DNA from: Anaerolineaceae bacterium
GTDB taxonomy: Bacteria > Chloroflexota > Anaerolineae > Aggregatilineales > Phototrophicaceae
Assembly: GCA_016124855.1 (NCBI GenBank)
Contig: WGMX01000006.1
Location: 1 to 64,000, forward strand
DNA length: 64,000 bases
Reading direction: 5' to 3'
The position numbers and the translations under genes are program-made. A model generated the notes under the pieces. That model saw only the letters and a list, made by a program, of their open reading frames with translations, was not told the DNA's origin and did not search any database. Positions 1 through 8,549 of the stretch are shown one piece after another (the stretch's first letter is position 1; each line of letters opens with the position of its first letter).

Positions 1-160
1 AATCTTGAACATTTGCTTTTACTTGTTTGTTTTTGCTACTCATTCGGAATACCTTTCTTTCGTCACAAATGCGACGTATTATAACGAGAATTCTCTCTCT
101 ATACTGGCATTCCATTTACACAATCTATTTTACACTCTCGGGACGCGCAGCCATGCACCA

Positions 161-964
161 CTACGAGGTTCGTTTCTGAGCATCATCTTCAGCCAACATA
201 CGTTCGATCTCGGCATATTCCAAGTCATCGACGTATTGATTGATGCCTGACTTCATATATTCGGCTAGCTCAGGATGAATTTTACTGAAGTTGGCGATGA
301 AGTCGGGATGTGAGGTATAGAGTTCACCCAGCCCGCGCAGAATGTCTAGGGTCGGTTCGTAGAAGTAGCGTAGATGATCGTGCCAGCGCTTGAGGATGGT
401 CTGCACTTCCGCGCTTGTTGGTTCTTTGCCTGCTTCGATGGCATCTACTATATCGCTGTAGACTTGATTGCCTTCATTACCGATGGCTTCTTTTTGCGCC
501 TGTGTATAACTATTCCAGCGTTTAATCGACTGGTTGACATTATCCGGCCCATATTGAAGGCGGGCTTCGCGTTCATATTCTTTTTGCTTTTCGTCACTGA
601 AGGCTTGGAATAGCTGTCGTTTGCTCATTTCTTTTTCTCCCTTTAAATGCTTAATTGTATCGTCTACGGTACTCACCAGATTCAGCAGACGTTCGCTCTT
701 TTCGATCAGCACTGCTCGATGCGATTGGAGGGCTTTCACCAAATCAAAATCGGGGCTGTCCAACACGTCTTTGATCTGCATGAGTTCCATGCCAATTTCG
801 CGATAAAACATAATTTGTTGCAGGCGAAGTAACGCGTCGTCATCGTAGTAACGGTAGCCGTTACCGCCGACCTGTGAGGGTTTCAATAAACCGATTTCGT
901 CATAATAGTGCAGCGTCCGAACGCTGATCTGTGCCAAATCGGATAGTTGTTTAACGGTATACAT
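161..964 (-). CDS. MerR-family regulator, TipA (TipAS-domain) type
   Basis: Predicted transcription activator. The N-terminal winged helix-turn-helix (about residues 1-70) has the MerR signature YTVKQLSDLAQISVRTLHYYD followed by EIGLLKPS. A short coiled linker (about 75-115) leads to a C-terminal helical domain resembling TipAS and albicidin-binding domains, which bind bulky ligands. ATG 964 is preferred over ATG 967 because GAGGAG lies 6 bases upstream. The gene is divergent from a TetR-P450 operon, and its own promoter has the stretched 19-bp spacer with an internal dyad typical of MerR targets, so autoregulation is likely. The ligand cannot be read from the sequence; family assignment is firm. 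Confidence 0.93.
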   Translation of the reverse strand: MYTVKQLSDLAQISVRTLHYYDEIGLLKPSQVGGNGYRYYDDDALLRLQQIMFYREIGMELMQIKDVLDSPDFDLVKALQSHRAVLIEKSERLLNLVSTVDDTIKHLKGEKEMSKRQLFQAFSDEKQKEYEREARLQYGPDNVNQSIKRWNSYTQAQKEAIGNEGNQVYSDIVDAIEAGKEPTSAEVQTILKRWHDHLRYFYEPTLDILRGLGELYTSHPDFIANFSKIHPELAEYMKSGINQYVDDLEYAEIERMLAEDDAQKRTS

Positions 965-987
965 CATCTACTCCTCATTGTGTAGGC

Positions 988-1018
988 ATCATAAACCATG
1001 ACGTAACGTCAGAGTCAA
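988..1018 (-). promoter_or_regulatory. MerR-type promoter with 19-bp spacer and central dyad
   Basis: On the minus strand the -35 TTGACT (1013-1018) and -10 TATGAT (988-993) are separated by 19 bp (994-1012). This is the over-long spacing that MerR-family activators correct by twisting DNA. The spacer contains the perfect dyad TGACGTTACGTCA (999-1011). It drives the MerR gene, with a leader of only about 15-20 bases. Confidence 0.8.
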
Positions 1019-1037
1019 GCATTTGATGATGACCATC

Positions 1038-1066
1038 TTGACAAACGATATTATTGTTCATATCAT
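1038..1066 (+). promoter_or_regulatory. sigma70 promoter of the tetR-P450 operon
   Basis: The -35 TTGACA (1038-1043), a 17-bp spacer and the -10 TATCAT (1061-1066) form a near-consensus promoter. The TetR operator palindrome overlaps its -10 and start region. Confidence 0.75.
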
Positions 1067-1093
1067 AATGAATGAACGTTCATTCATTATGAT
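1062..1093. promoter_or_regulatory. 32-bp perfect palindrome, probable TetR operator
   Basis: The left arm is ATCATAATGAATGAAC (1062-1077) and the right arm 1078-1093 is its exact reverse complement, with the core TGAACGTTCA. It covers the -10 element and transcription start of the operon encoding the TetR protein 26 bp downstream, as expected for autorepression. Confidence 0.82.
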
Positions 1094-1119
1094 GAATAAC
1101 CATTCAGTGAAAGGTGGCT

Positions 1120-1746
1120 ATGTCAAAAACCAGTAACGATCTAATACAAGAACAGCTTATCGCAGCACGACGCAACCAAATATTGGACGCGGCAACCACG
1201 ATTTTCGCCGAGAAGGGTTTTCACCGTGCGACGATCCGGGATGTGGCTAAAGCGGCAGGCATCGCTGATGGGACGATTTACATCTATTTCGAAAACAAAA
1301 CCGCCCTGCTGATGGGCATCTTAAACCGGCTAAATGAGTCGGATGAGCGTGAGGCGAGTTTTGAAGAAGCCGCCGATACGGACATCAATACTTTTTTCCG
1401 GAAGTACGTTCGTCAGCGATTAGAAGTATTCGACCAAATGGGCATGAACGCGGTGAAAATTGTTCTATCCGAAGTGCTAACCAACACTGACCTGCGTGAT
1501 ATGTATTACCAGCATGTGGTCGAGCCAACCTTTGAGCTGGCACTAACCTACTTTCAAAAGTGGATGGACAGCGGACTTATCCGGCGATTTGATGTGCAGA
1601 TGACCATGCGGATGATAACCAGTATGGTGTTGGGCCTGCTGGTGCTGCGTTTGATGGGCGACCGAACGATTGAAGAACAGTGGCAGAAACTGCCCGACGT
1701 CATTACTGATATGGTGCTGTATGGCATCCAAGGAGAACAACCATGA
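1120..1746 (+). CDS. TetR/AcrR-family transcriptional repressor
   Basis: Predicted ligand-responsive repressor of about 208 residues. The N-terminal TetR helix-turn-helix is clear: RRNQILDAATTIFAEKGF, then ATIRDVAKAAGIADGTIYIYFENK. The rest is the variable helical ligand-binding and dimerisation domain. ATG 1120 is chosen over GTG 1114 because GAAAGG ends 5 bases upstream. The stop codon overlaps the P450 start (ATGA), so the two genes are one operon and translationally coupled. The perfect palindrome at 1062-1093 is its likely operator. It probably senses the substrate or product of the P450; that ligand is unknown. Confidence 0.94.
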   Translation: MSKTSNDLIQEQLIAARRNQILDAATTIFAEKGFHRATIRDVAKAAGIADGTIYIYFENKTALLMGILNRLNESDEREASFEEAADTDINTFFRKYVRQRLEVFDQMGMNAVKIVLSEVLTNTDLRDMYYQHVVEPTFELALTYFQKWMDSGLIRRFDVQMTMRMITSMVLGLLVLRLMGDRTIEEQWQKLPDVITDMVLYGIQGEQP

Positions 1747-2975
1747 ACCTGACAATGACACCTTATGAAAATATCGACATCACCAGCCGCGAATTTAAGG
1801 CTGATCCTTTTCCCTTTTATGCCTATTTGCGGGCAGAAGCACCGGTTTATCAGACGATAGTCAAGATGCCTGACAAGAAGCGTCCGGTATGGATTGTCAG
1901 CCGCTATGACGACGTGCTGGCAGCACTGAAGGATGATCGTTTTGCTAAGGACAAGCGAAATGTCATGACACCGGAGCAGCTTAAAAAGCAGCCGTATGTG
2001 CCAGCGGCGTTCAAGGCCATCGAGCGTAACATGCTGGATTTAGATGCACCGGATCATACCCGTTTACGCGGGTTGGTACACAAAGCCTTTACGCCACGAC
2101 TGGTGGAGGACATGCGGGCACGTATCGAACGGCTTTCCAACGAACTTTTGGACGAGATGGAGCGCAAAGATGAGATTGATTTGATCCATGATTATGCGCT
2201 GCCCATTCCACTGACGATTATCGGGGAGATTCTGGGCGTACCGAAGGAAGATGCTCACAAATTCCATCAATGGTCGAAAAAAGCATTGTCGATGCAATCC
2301 ATGTTCCAAGCGCTGCTGGCAACACCGTCATTATTGATGTTCATGCGTTATCTGCGTCATCTTTTCAACCTGCGACGGGCAGATCCGCAAGACGATCTGA
2401 TTACTGCGCTAGTAGAAGCCGAAGAAGCTGGCAACCAGATGAGCGAGGATGAACTGCTGGCGATGGTGTTCATTCTGCTGATTGCGGGGCATGAAACCAC
2501 AGTCAACTTGATTGGAACAGGTTCACTAGAACTGCTGCGACATCCTGACCAGCTAGTGCGGCTGCGGGATAATCCGACATTGATTAAACCGGCTGTGGAA
2601 GAATTGGTGCGCTTTGGGACACCGGTGGAAACTGCAACCGAGCGTTATGCCCGTGAAGATATCACGATTGCCGGCGTGACTATTCCCAAAGGTGAAATGA
2701 TGTTCGCGGCGTTGGCTTCGGCTAACCGTGATGAAAATGTGTTCGCCAATCCTGATGTGCTCGATATTACACGTGAGCCAAATCGTCATTTGTCGTTCGG
2801 GCAAGGGGCGCATTACTGTGTGGGTGCGCCATTGGCACGTTTAGAAGGTTCGATTGCTATCAATAATCTGGTACAGCGGTTTCCAAATCTACGGTTAGCG
2901 ACTTCATCGGAGGATTTGGTGTGGCGTAAGGGCATGACCATACGCGGGTTGGAAAAACTGCCGGTGAAGGTGTAA
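1743..2975 (+). CDS. cytochrome P450 (CYP107-like class)
   Basis: Haem-thiolate monooxygenase of 410 residues, the usual length for soluble bacterial P450s. Visible motifs are the I-helix oxygen-binding AGHETT (248-253), the K-helix EELVR (286-290, ExxR) and the haem loop FGQGAHYCVG (352-361) with the axial Cys at 359. It starts inside the TetR stop (ATGA overlap) and has AAGGAG upstream. No ferredoxin or reductase gene is nearby, so electron donors must come from elsewhere. Control by a TetR repressor suggests a xenobiotic or secondary-metabolite oxidation role; the substrate is unknown. Confidence 0.95.
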   Translation: MNLTMTPYENIDITSREFKADPFPFYAYLRAEAPVYQTIVKMPDKKRPVWIVSRYDDVLAALKDDRFAKDKRNVMTPEQLKKQPYVPAAFKAIERNMLDLDAPDHTRLRGLVHKAFTPRLVEDMRARIERLSNELLDEMERKDEIDLIHDYALPIPLTIIGEILGVPKEDAHKFHQWSKKALSMQSMFQALLATPSLLMFMRYLRHLFNLRRADPQDDLITALVEAEEAGNQMSEDELLAMVFILLIAGHETTVNLIGTGSLELLRHPDQLVRLRDNPTLIKPAVEELVRFGTPVETATERYAREDITIAGVTIPKGEMMFAALASANRDENVFANPDVLDITREPNRHLSFGQGAHYCVGAPLARLEGSIAINNLVQRFPNLRLATSSEDLVWRKGMTIRGLEKLPVKV

Positions 2976-2981
2976 ATATGA

Positions 2982-3012
2982 GGTAAGGAATGGTCTGCGA
3001 TCATTCCTTACC
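2982..3012. terminator. convergent-gene hairpin terminator
   Basis: Perfect 11-bp stem GGTAAGGAATG / CATTCCTTACC with a 9-base loop, between the P450 gene and the convergent gene at 3030. There is no strong T-run, so it may act as a bidirectional structure. Confidence 0.6.
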
Positions 3013-3029
3013 GAAAATTCTTCATGAAA

Positions 3030-3839
3030 TCATTGAAATTTGAGTTCGTGTGGGAAGGGAAAACGAGCTGAAAATGACCAGTTTTTACCATCCAAGCGAA
3101 CGGCATAGGCTTTTTGCCGGAGTTTTAGATAGTGATCATATTCGCTGATCGGCACGTAGATACTGTAGAGTGATTCGCGTTGGACGGTGGTTGGGTCGGT
3201 CAGCGTAGGCCAATCGGAAGGCCATAAGACAGCGTCAGCCGTATCGCATGACCAGAGCATGACTTCAAACTTTTCAGGCAGCCATGTTTGGGCTTTGGGA
3301 TGGCTGTAGCCGGTGAGTGTGTCAAACAGGTCAATCAGGCGTTTGGGTGCAGCCATTTGGCGGGCTTCAGGATCATCAAATAAGTCACCATAAATCGAGA
3401 TGGTTTTGTCACCTAAAACCGCATCAGACAGGCGAATGACGTTAGTCGGCTGATCGGTTTTGGTGTAGTAGTCCTTGTTGGCATCCAAAGCGTACAAATC
3501 CTTGTCGATTTTCAAGTCAGATTTGAGGGTTTTGAATTCGTCGTCGGTCAATTGGACGGAAGCGAATTCAAAATCACCGGATGTATTTTTGCGCTGGTAG
3601 ATGACGAGGCCGTTGTCATAGAGGGCGAAAGTCGGTTCATCTGAGCCAATGACCATTAACCACGGGTTGTAGATAGTGAGCAAAACGAGTGGTTTGGGCG
3701 GCTGATTTGGCGGTGTTGGACTTGGTGGCAAGAAAGTTGTCAGCAGTTGGTTAGACTGCATAGGAGCAGCAAATGCCAGTGAGATGCTGCTTAAGACGAT
3801 GATGGTAAGCATCAAAATTAGTGTTAAGAGGCGTTTCAT
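3030..3839 (-). CDS. secreted hypothetical protein
   Basis: About 269 residues with a clear Sec signal peptide: KR, a hydrophobic stretch (residues 4-23) and a likely signal-peptidase site after AFA. A Pro-rich linker (PPSPTPPNQPPKP, about 40-55) precedes a predicted mixed alpha/beta body. No known domain is recognised; WLMVIGSDEPTFALYDNG resembles lines of secreted bacterial proteins of unknown role. ATG 3839 has AGGAA about 7 bases upstream. It stands alone and is convergent with the P450. Exported location is likely; function unknown. Confidence 0.75.
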   Translation of the reverse strand: MKRLLTLILMLTIIVLSSISLAFAAPMQSNQLLTTFLPPSPTPPNQPPKPLVLLTIYNPWLMVIGSDEPTFALYDNGLVIYQRKNTSGDFEFASVQLTDDEFKTLKSDLKIDKDLYALDANKDYYTKTDQPTNVIRLSDAVLGDKTISIYGDLFDDPEARQMAAPKRLIDLFDTLTGYSHPKAQTWLPEKFEVMLWSCDTADAVLWPSDWPTLTDPTTVQRESLYSIYVPISEYDHYLKLRQKAYAVRLDGKNWSFSARFPFPHELKFQ

Positions 3840-3934
3840 CAAATATTCCTTCAGTTGAGAGAGCGGAATACTGATAAAGACGTGGATTTATAGCGATTTG
3901 TTCCCATCATTTTTCCCGTAAAAGGGTCGAAAAT

Positions 3935-4106
3935 ACCTGCTTTGCAGGTTGAGCAGGTAAAACAGGGTTGTTTAAGGGGTATTCGTGAAGATAACGCTTG
4001 GGAAAACAAACCGATTTCTAACCGGAACCCCCTCCCTAACCCTTCATCAGTTACCTTCGCAGGCTCATTCGCTGATAGCCCGCAAGCGATGGAGGGAATC
4101 AATACC
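3935..4106. repeat. dispersed composite intergenic repeat, copy 1
   Basis: It begins with the hairpin ACCTGC-TTT-GCAGGT (3935-3949), continues with a block ending near GAAGATAACG, and closes with a segment containing GATAGCCCGCAAGCGATGG. The same blocks in the same order occur at 28847-29086. No reading frame is supported here. The 3840-4132 gap holds only this element. Confidence 0.75.
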
Positions 4107-4132
4107 AACACAGCCCAATATCATTCAAAATT

Positions 4133-5095
4133 TCACCATTTTTGTGCCCAATCGGGCGCTTCGATGGGTTCAAATATGTTGGCGTTGAAGTCAGCGAGTT
4201 CGGTCAGTTGGAGGTCGCCATTTTCGAGCGCGGCTGAAAACAGCTTACCTTCATTAGCTACTACCAGTCGGCCTTGTTGGTCGAAGTCTGCCCAAGTGGC
4301 ATCACCCAACGGGAATTTTTTGTCACTGGCGTTGTCCACGACAAACAGTTTATTGACTTCACCGTGGCTGAAGCGGTAGCCGAAGTAATGCTTTTCGATG
4401 CTGTAAGTTGGATACTGCTTACGCCAGATGGTCGGGAGATTCATCTTCCGCAGCCAAGGATTGCGTCCTTTGCCTTCCATCTCCATATCTAGAAGCTGAT
4501 ACCAATCGCCATCCACATCGAGTTGGCTGTGGTGTGTTCCTTCATTCAAAGTGGAAACTAAGGCTTGGAAATCATCGCGGACATCGCGCCCTTTTTGGAC
4601 AAGTTCCCAATGGCGCTGCACAATATGTTTGAGCCGTTCCCAATCAAGCTGTTCTTTACTTTCACTGTCGAGGACGGTAATCCCACGCGGCGGATGGTCA
4701 GGATGCTGATAACTGTTCGGCACATAAATACGCACAGTTTTGTTATCGAGGAAATGCCCGCCCCCGCCCCATGTCCCGTATTCTTTCCACAAGGCTATGG
4801 CAGTAAAGTACGGTGGCTTGCTAATGGCTGTCCATGTATACAGGTGTTCACCACTAGAATGGTGGCTATTCCCCTTGAATACAAAATAAACAAACAATTC
4901 GCCGTCAGGCGAGAGATCGCATTTGTTTTCGTAGACGCGACCTTTGAACCACTGCCCCTGCTCAAAGGTATCCGTCGCAGTATCCCATTTGATCATTTGT
5001 ACCCAACGACTTGGACCACGTCGCAAAATCACGCCAACAGGTGCTTCACGCGCGAGGACAACATGTAAACGAGCGGGTGCTGGAGGTGTTGTCAT
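4133..5095 (-). CDS. hypothetical protein, possibly beta-propeller-like
   Basis: A 320-residue soluble protein without signal peptide or membrane segment. It is rich in aromatic residues and has short strand-like stretches such as DLSPDGELFVYFVF (about 59-72) and DFDQQGRLVVANEGKLFSA near the C-terminus, which recall WD40/TolB-type blades, but no complete repeat series is clear. Its ATG overlaps the stop of the upstream VOC gene (ATGA), so the two are co-translated. The family is not recognised; function unknown. Confidence 0.75.
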   Translation of the reverse strand: MTTPPAPARLHVVLAREAPVGVILRRGPSRWVQMIKWDTATDTFEQGQWFKGRVYENKCDLSPDGELFVYFVFKGNSHHSSGEHLYTWTAISKPPYFTAIALWKEYGTWGGGGHFLDNKTVRIYVPNSYQHPDHPPRGITVLDSESKEQLDWERLKHIVQRHWELVQKGRDVRDDFQALVSTLNEGTHHSQLDVDGDWYQLLDMEMEGKGRNPWLRKMNLPTIWRKQYPTYSIEKHYFGYRFSHGEVNKLFVVDNASDKKFPLGDATWADFDQQGRLVVANEGKLFSAALENGDLQLTELADFNANIFEPIEAPDWAQKW

Positions 5096-5451
5096 GTTCG
5101 TGCGCCTTTGGTCATGTCGAGGATGGCGAGGGTATTGCCGAATGGGTCTTCAACCACAGCACATTTACCGATGACAACATCGAAGGGCGGCGTTCGGATG
5201 ATGCAGCCTTGTTTGGCTAAGGTATCAACGGCTTGGACGACATCATCAACTAAATAATGAACATTGATCTCTTTGGGTAGGTCAGCATTATCGTGCAGCA
5301 CAATCTCAGCATCGGTTTCGGGCATCCCCATGCCGACGGAATGTTCATCTTGCCACAGCCGTTTGAGGCCAAAGACCGTTTCATAATAGGTGGCGGCTTT
5401 TTGAAGTTCCGCTACTTTCAGCATGACGCAGTCGATTTTACGGAGAATCAT
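5092..5451 (-). CDS. VOC-superfamily (glyoxalase/bleomycin-resistance fold) protein
   Basis: About 119 residues with the vicinal-oxygen-chelate pattern: KIDCVMLKVAELQKAATYYE, VFGLKRLW and a C-terminal VVEDPFGNTLAILD. Such proteins bind a metal or small molecule and include lyases, dioxygenases and drug-sequestering proteins. ATG 5451 is chosen because GGAAGG lies 8 bases upstream and the canonical strand starts directly after it; ATG 5484 would add 11 unrelated residues and lacks a ribosome site. It overlaps the next gene by ATGA. Reaction not predictable. Confidence 0.85.
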   Translation of the reverse strand: MILRKIDCVMLKVAELQKAATYYETVFGLKRLWQDEHSVGMGMPETDAEIVLHDNADLPKEINVHYLVDDVVQAVDTLAKQGCIIRTPPFDVVIGKCAVVEDPFGNTLAILDMTKGART

Positions 5452-5533
5452 TGCCGAAACCTTCCATGATGACGACTTCACCATAACAGTGTAGCATTAT
5501 TCGGATTGATTCAAGCAGCGTGTGGGATGGTGT

Positions 5534-5824
5534 ATGGGCGACGCATTAGCAGGAGCACAGCAACTGTTTTCGGCTGGTGAATATGAACAGGCATTAGTGC
5601 TGTTCCAGAATGCAAGCGCTCAATCGCCGTTGGAAACCGAGCCAATTGCGGCGATGGCCTTGTGCTATTTCGCGCTCGGTAAAACACCTCACGCACGACG
5701 CATCTGGAAAATCGTGGTCAGCCGTGATGAACGCTATTTGCTGCCGCGCTTTCTACGCACCGCACTTCATTGGCCTGATGCGATGCTTACGGTTGCGGCG
5801 AAAGTTAATGAATTGGTGGTGTGA
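5534..5824 (+). CDS. small TPR-like protein
   Basis: A 96-residue helical protein. AGAQQLFSAGEYEQALVLFQ followed by ALCYFALGKTPHARRIW resembles two tetratricopeptide helices pairs, a protein-protein interaction fold. ATG 5534 or GTG 5522 could be the start. The end overlaps the ankyrin gene start region (GTGA at 5821), so the two are probably one transcription unit. No enzymatic motif is visible. Confidence 0.65.
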   Translation: MGDALAGAQQLFSAGEYEQALVLFQNASAQSPLETEPIAAMALCYFALGKTPHARRIWKIVVSRDERYLLPRFLRTALHWPDAMLTVAAKVNELVV

Positions 5825-5826
5825 AG

Positions 5827-7218
5827 ATGCAAATTCACTATGCTGCGGCTCGAAATGATTTCCGAGCTGTGCAACGTCAGCTTGCCAAAGGTGTATCGGT
5901 CAATGCTCAAATCAATGGAGGCTATAGCTTTGATGGCAATACACCACTCGCATTTGCGACGAGAAGCCCTCACGCCAGTGTCGAGATGGTAGACATGTTG
6001 GTTAAGGCTGGTGCAGATGTCAACCCACCTCCTTCGAATGTTTACGCGCGGCCTCTAGGGCTGGCTGCAAAGGTAGGCGATATTGATAAGGTTAAATATC
6101 TTCTAGATGCCGGAGCAGATGCTAAGTATATCGATGAAAATCACTATACTTCTCTATTCCTCGCAATACACACTTACGCCAACGATAAGCCAGATGAACG
6201 TTTGCAAATCGTGCGACTGTTGCTCGAAGCAGGCGCTAATCCGAACATTGTGACCACCCACAACGAATCAGTCATGAGGACAGTTGTCCGATTCAGTCAG
6301 TTCGCTATTATGAAATTTTTACTGGATGCGGGTGCGAAACCGGACATTCTAGGCTGGACACCTTTAATGAGGGCTGTAGCCGTTGGCGATCTTGAAGATG
6401 TAAAACGCGAAATTGGCTCAGGCGGTGATTTAGAAGCAAAGAGCACGATGGGCTTAACAGCATGGTCTTTTGCTGTTGCATTGGGTGATGTTCAGAAAGC
6501 TGAATTAGTTATGAATAACAGTGCCTTAGAAAACGGTGATTTATCGCAAGCAGTCACAAAAGATAACCCTGAAATGCTGAGATGGTTGATGTCATTGGGA
6601 CTCAATCCAAACGAAACTAAAGATTTTATGGGAGCCTCAGTGCTGAGTAATGCTGCTGAATCTGGTTCAACTGAGTGTGTCCGTGTCCTGCTGGAAGCAA
6701 ACGTAGATATTGAAGTAGGGGATGATTTCCAACATAGAGCTATCAGTCACGCTGCTAATCCAGAGATCGTTAAACTTTTAGCTAACGCAGGCGCTGACAT
6801 CAATCATGAAGATGGTGAAGGATACACCCTTCTGAAAAGTGCTGCCGAAGATGGGAATAATGAAATCGTGCGAACCCTTCTCGATTTAGGAGCAGACCCC
6901 GATGCTTCACGGTTAAATGATACTCCGTTGCGGGTCGCCGTGCGTGAAGACCATCTCGACATCGTCAAAATGTTACTGGAAGCAGGCGCTGACCCTAATA
7001 TGCATACGTTGGCGGATGGATGGTGTCCCTTGGGTGAAGTTAAAACAGTCGAAACCTTAAGGATTTTGTTGGATGGTGGAGCTGATCCTCGTTTAAAGAA
7101 CTATTCAGAATATGATCCTACTCGATTTCTCACCGATCCAGAACTCATTGAGATGATTGAGGCTGCTAAACAACCGCGAAAAGGTAAATCTAAATCATAT
7201 AAACACAGAAAGCGTTAA
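5827..7218 (+). CDS. ankyrin-repeat protein
   Basis: About 463 residues made almost wholly of ankyrin repeats: recurring MVDMLVKAGADVN, KVKYLLDAGAD, IVRLLLEAGANPN, IVKMLLEAGADPN and ILLDGGADPR, each after a T/A-P-L-x-x-A line. There is no signal peptide or membrane segment; the extreme C-terminus is Lys/Arg-rich (KGKSKSYKHRKR). Ankyrin arrays bind protein partners. Start ATG 5827 or GTG 5821. It follows a small TPR protein with overlap, giving a two-gene interaction-scaffold unit of unknown role. Confidence 0.9.
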   Translation: MQIHYAAARNDFRAVQRQLAKGVSVNAQINGGYSFDGNTPLAFATRSPHASVEMVDMLVKAGADVNPPPSNVYARPLGLAAKVGDIDKVKYLLDAGADAKYIDENHYTSLFLAIHTYANDKPDERLQIVRLLLEAGANPNIVTTHNESVMRTVVRFSQFAIMKFLLDAGAKPDILGWTPLMRAVAVGDLEDVKREIGSGGDLEAKSTMGLTAWSFAVALGDVQKAELVMNNSALENGDLSQAVTKDNPEMLRWLMSLGLNPNETKDFMGASVLSNAAESGSTECVRVLLEANVDIEVGDDFQHRAISHAANPEIVKLLANAGADINHEDGEGYTLLKSAAEDGNNEIVRTLLDLGADPDASRLNDTPLRVAVREDHLDIVKMLLEAGADPNMHTLADGWCPLGEVKTVETLRILLDGGADPRLKNYSEYDPTRFLTDPELIEMIEAAKQPRKGKSKSYKHRKR

Positions 7219-7222
7219 TCGA

Positions 7223-7918
7223 CTATTCTTTCAACGCCCAGTCGACAGCGGATAAGGCATGAAGCAAAGTCGTGTCGTAGAGACGAATCGACGTATGCTC
7301 CGGTTTGATGAGTAAAGTGATCTCGGTGCAGCCAAGAATAACCCCTTGAGCGCCACGCGCCGTTAGATCATCCATAATGCGGAGATATTCCCCCCGCGAG
7401 TTGTCGCGCACATCTCCGAGGCACAATTCATCATAGATAATATCGTGAATAATCTTGCGGTCGGCATCGTTGGGCGTAACGACTTTCAATCCGAAGTTAT
7501 CAGTCAGGCGCCCTTTGTAAAAGTCCTGTTCCATCGTGAAGCGCGTTCCGAGCAAGCCGATGGTATTTAAGCCGTCGTCACAAATCTTTTGAGCGGTTGT
7601 ATCCGCAATATGCAGAATTGGGATGCTCATCGCGGCCTGAACCTGTGGTGCAAGTTTGTGCATGGTGTTGGTACAGATAACGATGCCATCCGCGCCACCG
7701 CGTTCCAATGATTGTGCGGCAGCAACCATTTTTTGTGCGGCGCTGTCCCAATCCCCTGCCATTTGCAGCGCCTCGATTTCGGCAAAATCGAATGACCAGA
7801 GCAAGCACTGTGCCGAATGTAATCCACCGAGGCGGCGTTTCACTTCCTCGTTGATGATGCGGTAGTATTCAACGGACGATTCCCAACTCATGCCGCCGAG
7901 TAAGCCGATGGTTTTCAT
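7223..7918 (-). CDS. aspartate/glutamate racemase family protein
   Basis: Predicted PLP-independent amino-acid racemase interconverting L- and D-aspartate (or a related acid). The two catalytic cysteines sit in ICTNTMHK and GVILGCTEITLL, and IGLLGGMSWESSVEYYR is the classic aspartate racemase N-terminus. The 231-residue length is typical. ATG 7918 is preferred to 7936: it has GGAGAT 7 bases upstream and begins at MKTIGLLGG. The upstream region is the REP-like double hairpin at 7942-7989. D-aspartate use in cell wall or other products is inference. Confidence 0.93.
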   Translation of the reverse strand: MKTIGLLGGMSWESSVEYYRIINEEVKRRLGGLHSAQCLLWSFDFAEIEALQMAGDWDSAAQKMVAAAQSLERGGADGIVICTNTMHKLAPQVQAAMSIPILHIADTTAQKICDDGLNTIGLLGTRFTMEQDFYKGRLTDNFGLKVVTPNDADRKIIHDIIYDELCLGDVRDNSRGEYLRIMDDLTARGAQGVILGCTEITLLIKPEHTSIRLYDTTLLHALSAVDWALKE

Positions 7919-7941
7919 GGGGTGTATCTCCAACATTCCGT

Positions 7942-7989
7942 CAGAGGCTCAAGCCTCTGCCTGAGTATAAAAAGGCCGCTAAAGCGGAC
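7942..7989. repeat. left inverted double hairpin of REP-associated element
   Basis: Hairpin 1 is CAGAGGCT-CA-AGCCTCTG (7942-7959). Hairpin 2 is CCGCT-AA-AGCGG (7976-7987) inside GGCCGCTAAAGCGGAC. The pair recurs in inverted orientation at 8503-8549, bracketing the transposase gene. Confidence 0.85.
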
Positions 7990-8015
7990 AACCAATACCT
8001 GACGATTTTATCATG

Positions 8016-8429
8016 CTATTCGTCATCAATTTCTTCCAATTTGGGAAATATGTTTCTATTAGCATGATGTTCTTGTTGGTGAACGATATAACTTTGAACA
8101 AATGGAAGATTCTTTTCACCAAATGTAACAAGCCCATAGCCTTCCTGCCATTTGAATGGTGAATCAAGGTCGACAAAATTGGCATTAATAGCGTGTGCTG
8201 AAAGTCCTTTTACGTGTCGAAACCACTCGGCGGCAGCAACATTTGGAACAATGCAAACGGCTACATGAACATGATTTTCTACAGCATTTAATTCTAAAAT
8301 CGGACAACGCATTTCAAGTGATTTCAACCGAATGCTTGAAAGTAACAACGCTTTGATTTCGTGGTTAATGATTGGTTGACGGTTTTTAGTTGCCCAGATT
8401 GCGTGATAAAAGCACTTTACATAAGGCAT
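8016..8429 (-). mobile_element. REP-associated tyrosine transposase (IS200/IS605-like, Y1_Tnp)
   Basis: Single-strand DNA transposase-like protein, about 137 residues from ATG 8429 (145 from ATG 8453). It has the HUH motif HVH in ELNAVENHVHVAV and a candidate nucleophile Tyr in FVQSYIVHQQEHH (Tyr about residue 114). The upstream conserved line is YHAIWATKNRQPII and the WFRHVKGLSAHAIN helix follows. The gene sits between two inverted double hairpins, the arrangement of RAYT/REP elements, where the enzyme acts on REP hairpins rather than moving as a classical IS. No tnpB or target duplication is seen. The frame and motifs look intact. Confidence 0.88.
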
Positions 8430-8502
8430 ATTTGGCTTCCCAATATGATTCATTATGAAATAATCATATTGGATTTTTATGATCGGCTAGATAAGGTTTT
8501 GA

Positions 8503-8549
8503 GTCCGCTTCAGCGGCCTTTTTTCTTCAGACAGAGGCTTGAGCCTCTG
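8503..8549. repeat. right inverted double hairpin of REP-associated element
   Basis: CCGCT-TC-AGCGG (8505-8516) and then CAGAGGCT-TG-AGCCTCTG (8532-8549), the mirror of 7942-7989. The second hairpin lies inside the 3' end of the GT4 gene and encodes its last residues, PEAQASV. Confidence 0.85.

Noticed and set aside
5-250. 81-residue frame at the window start
   Set aside because: It runs into the 3' end of the MerR gene on the other strand and lacks start signals.
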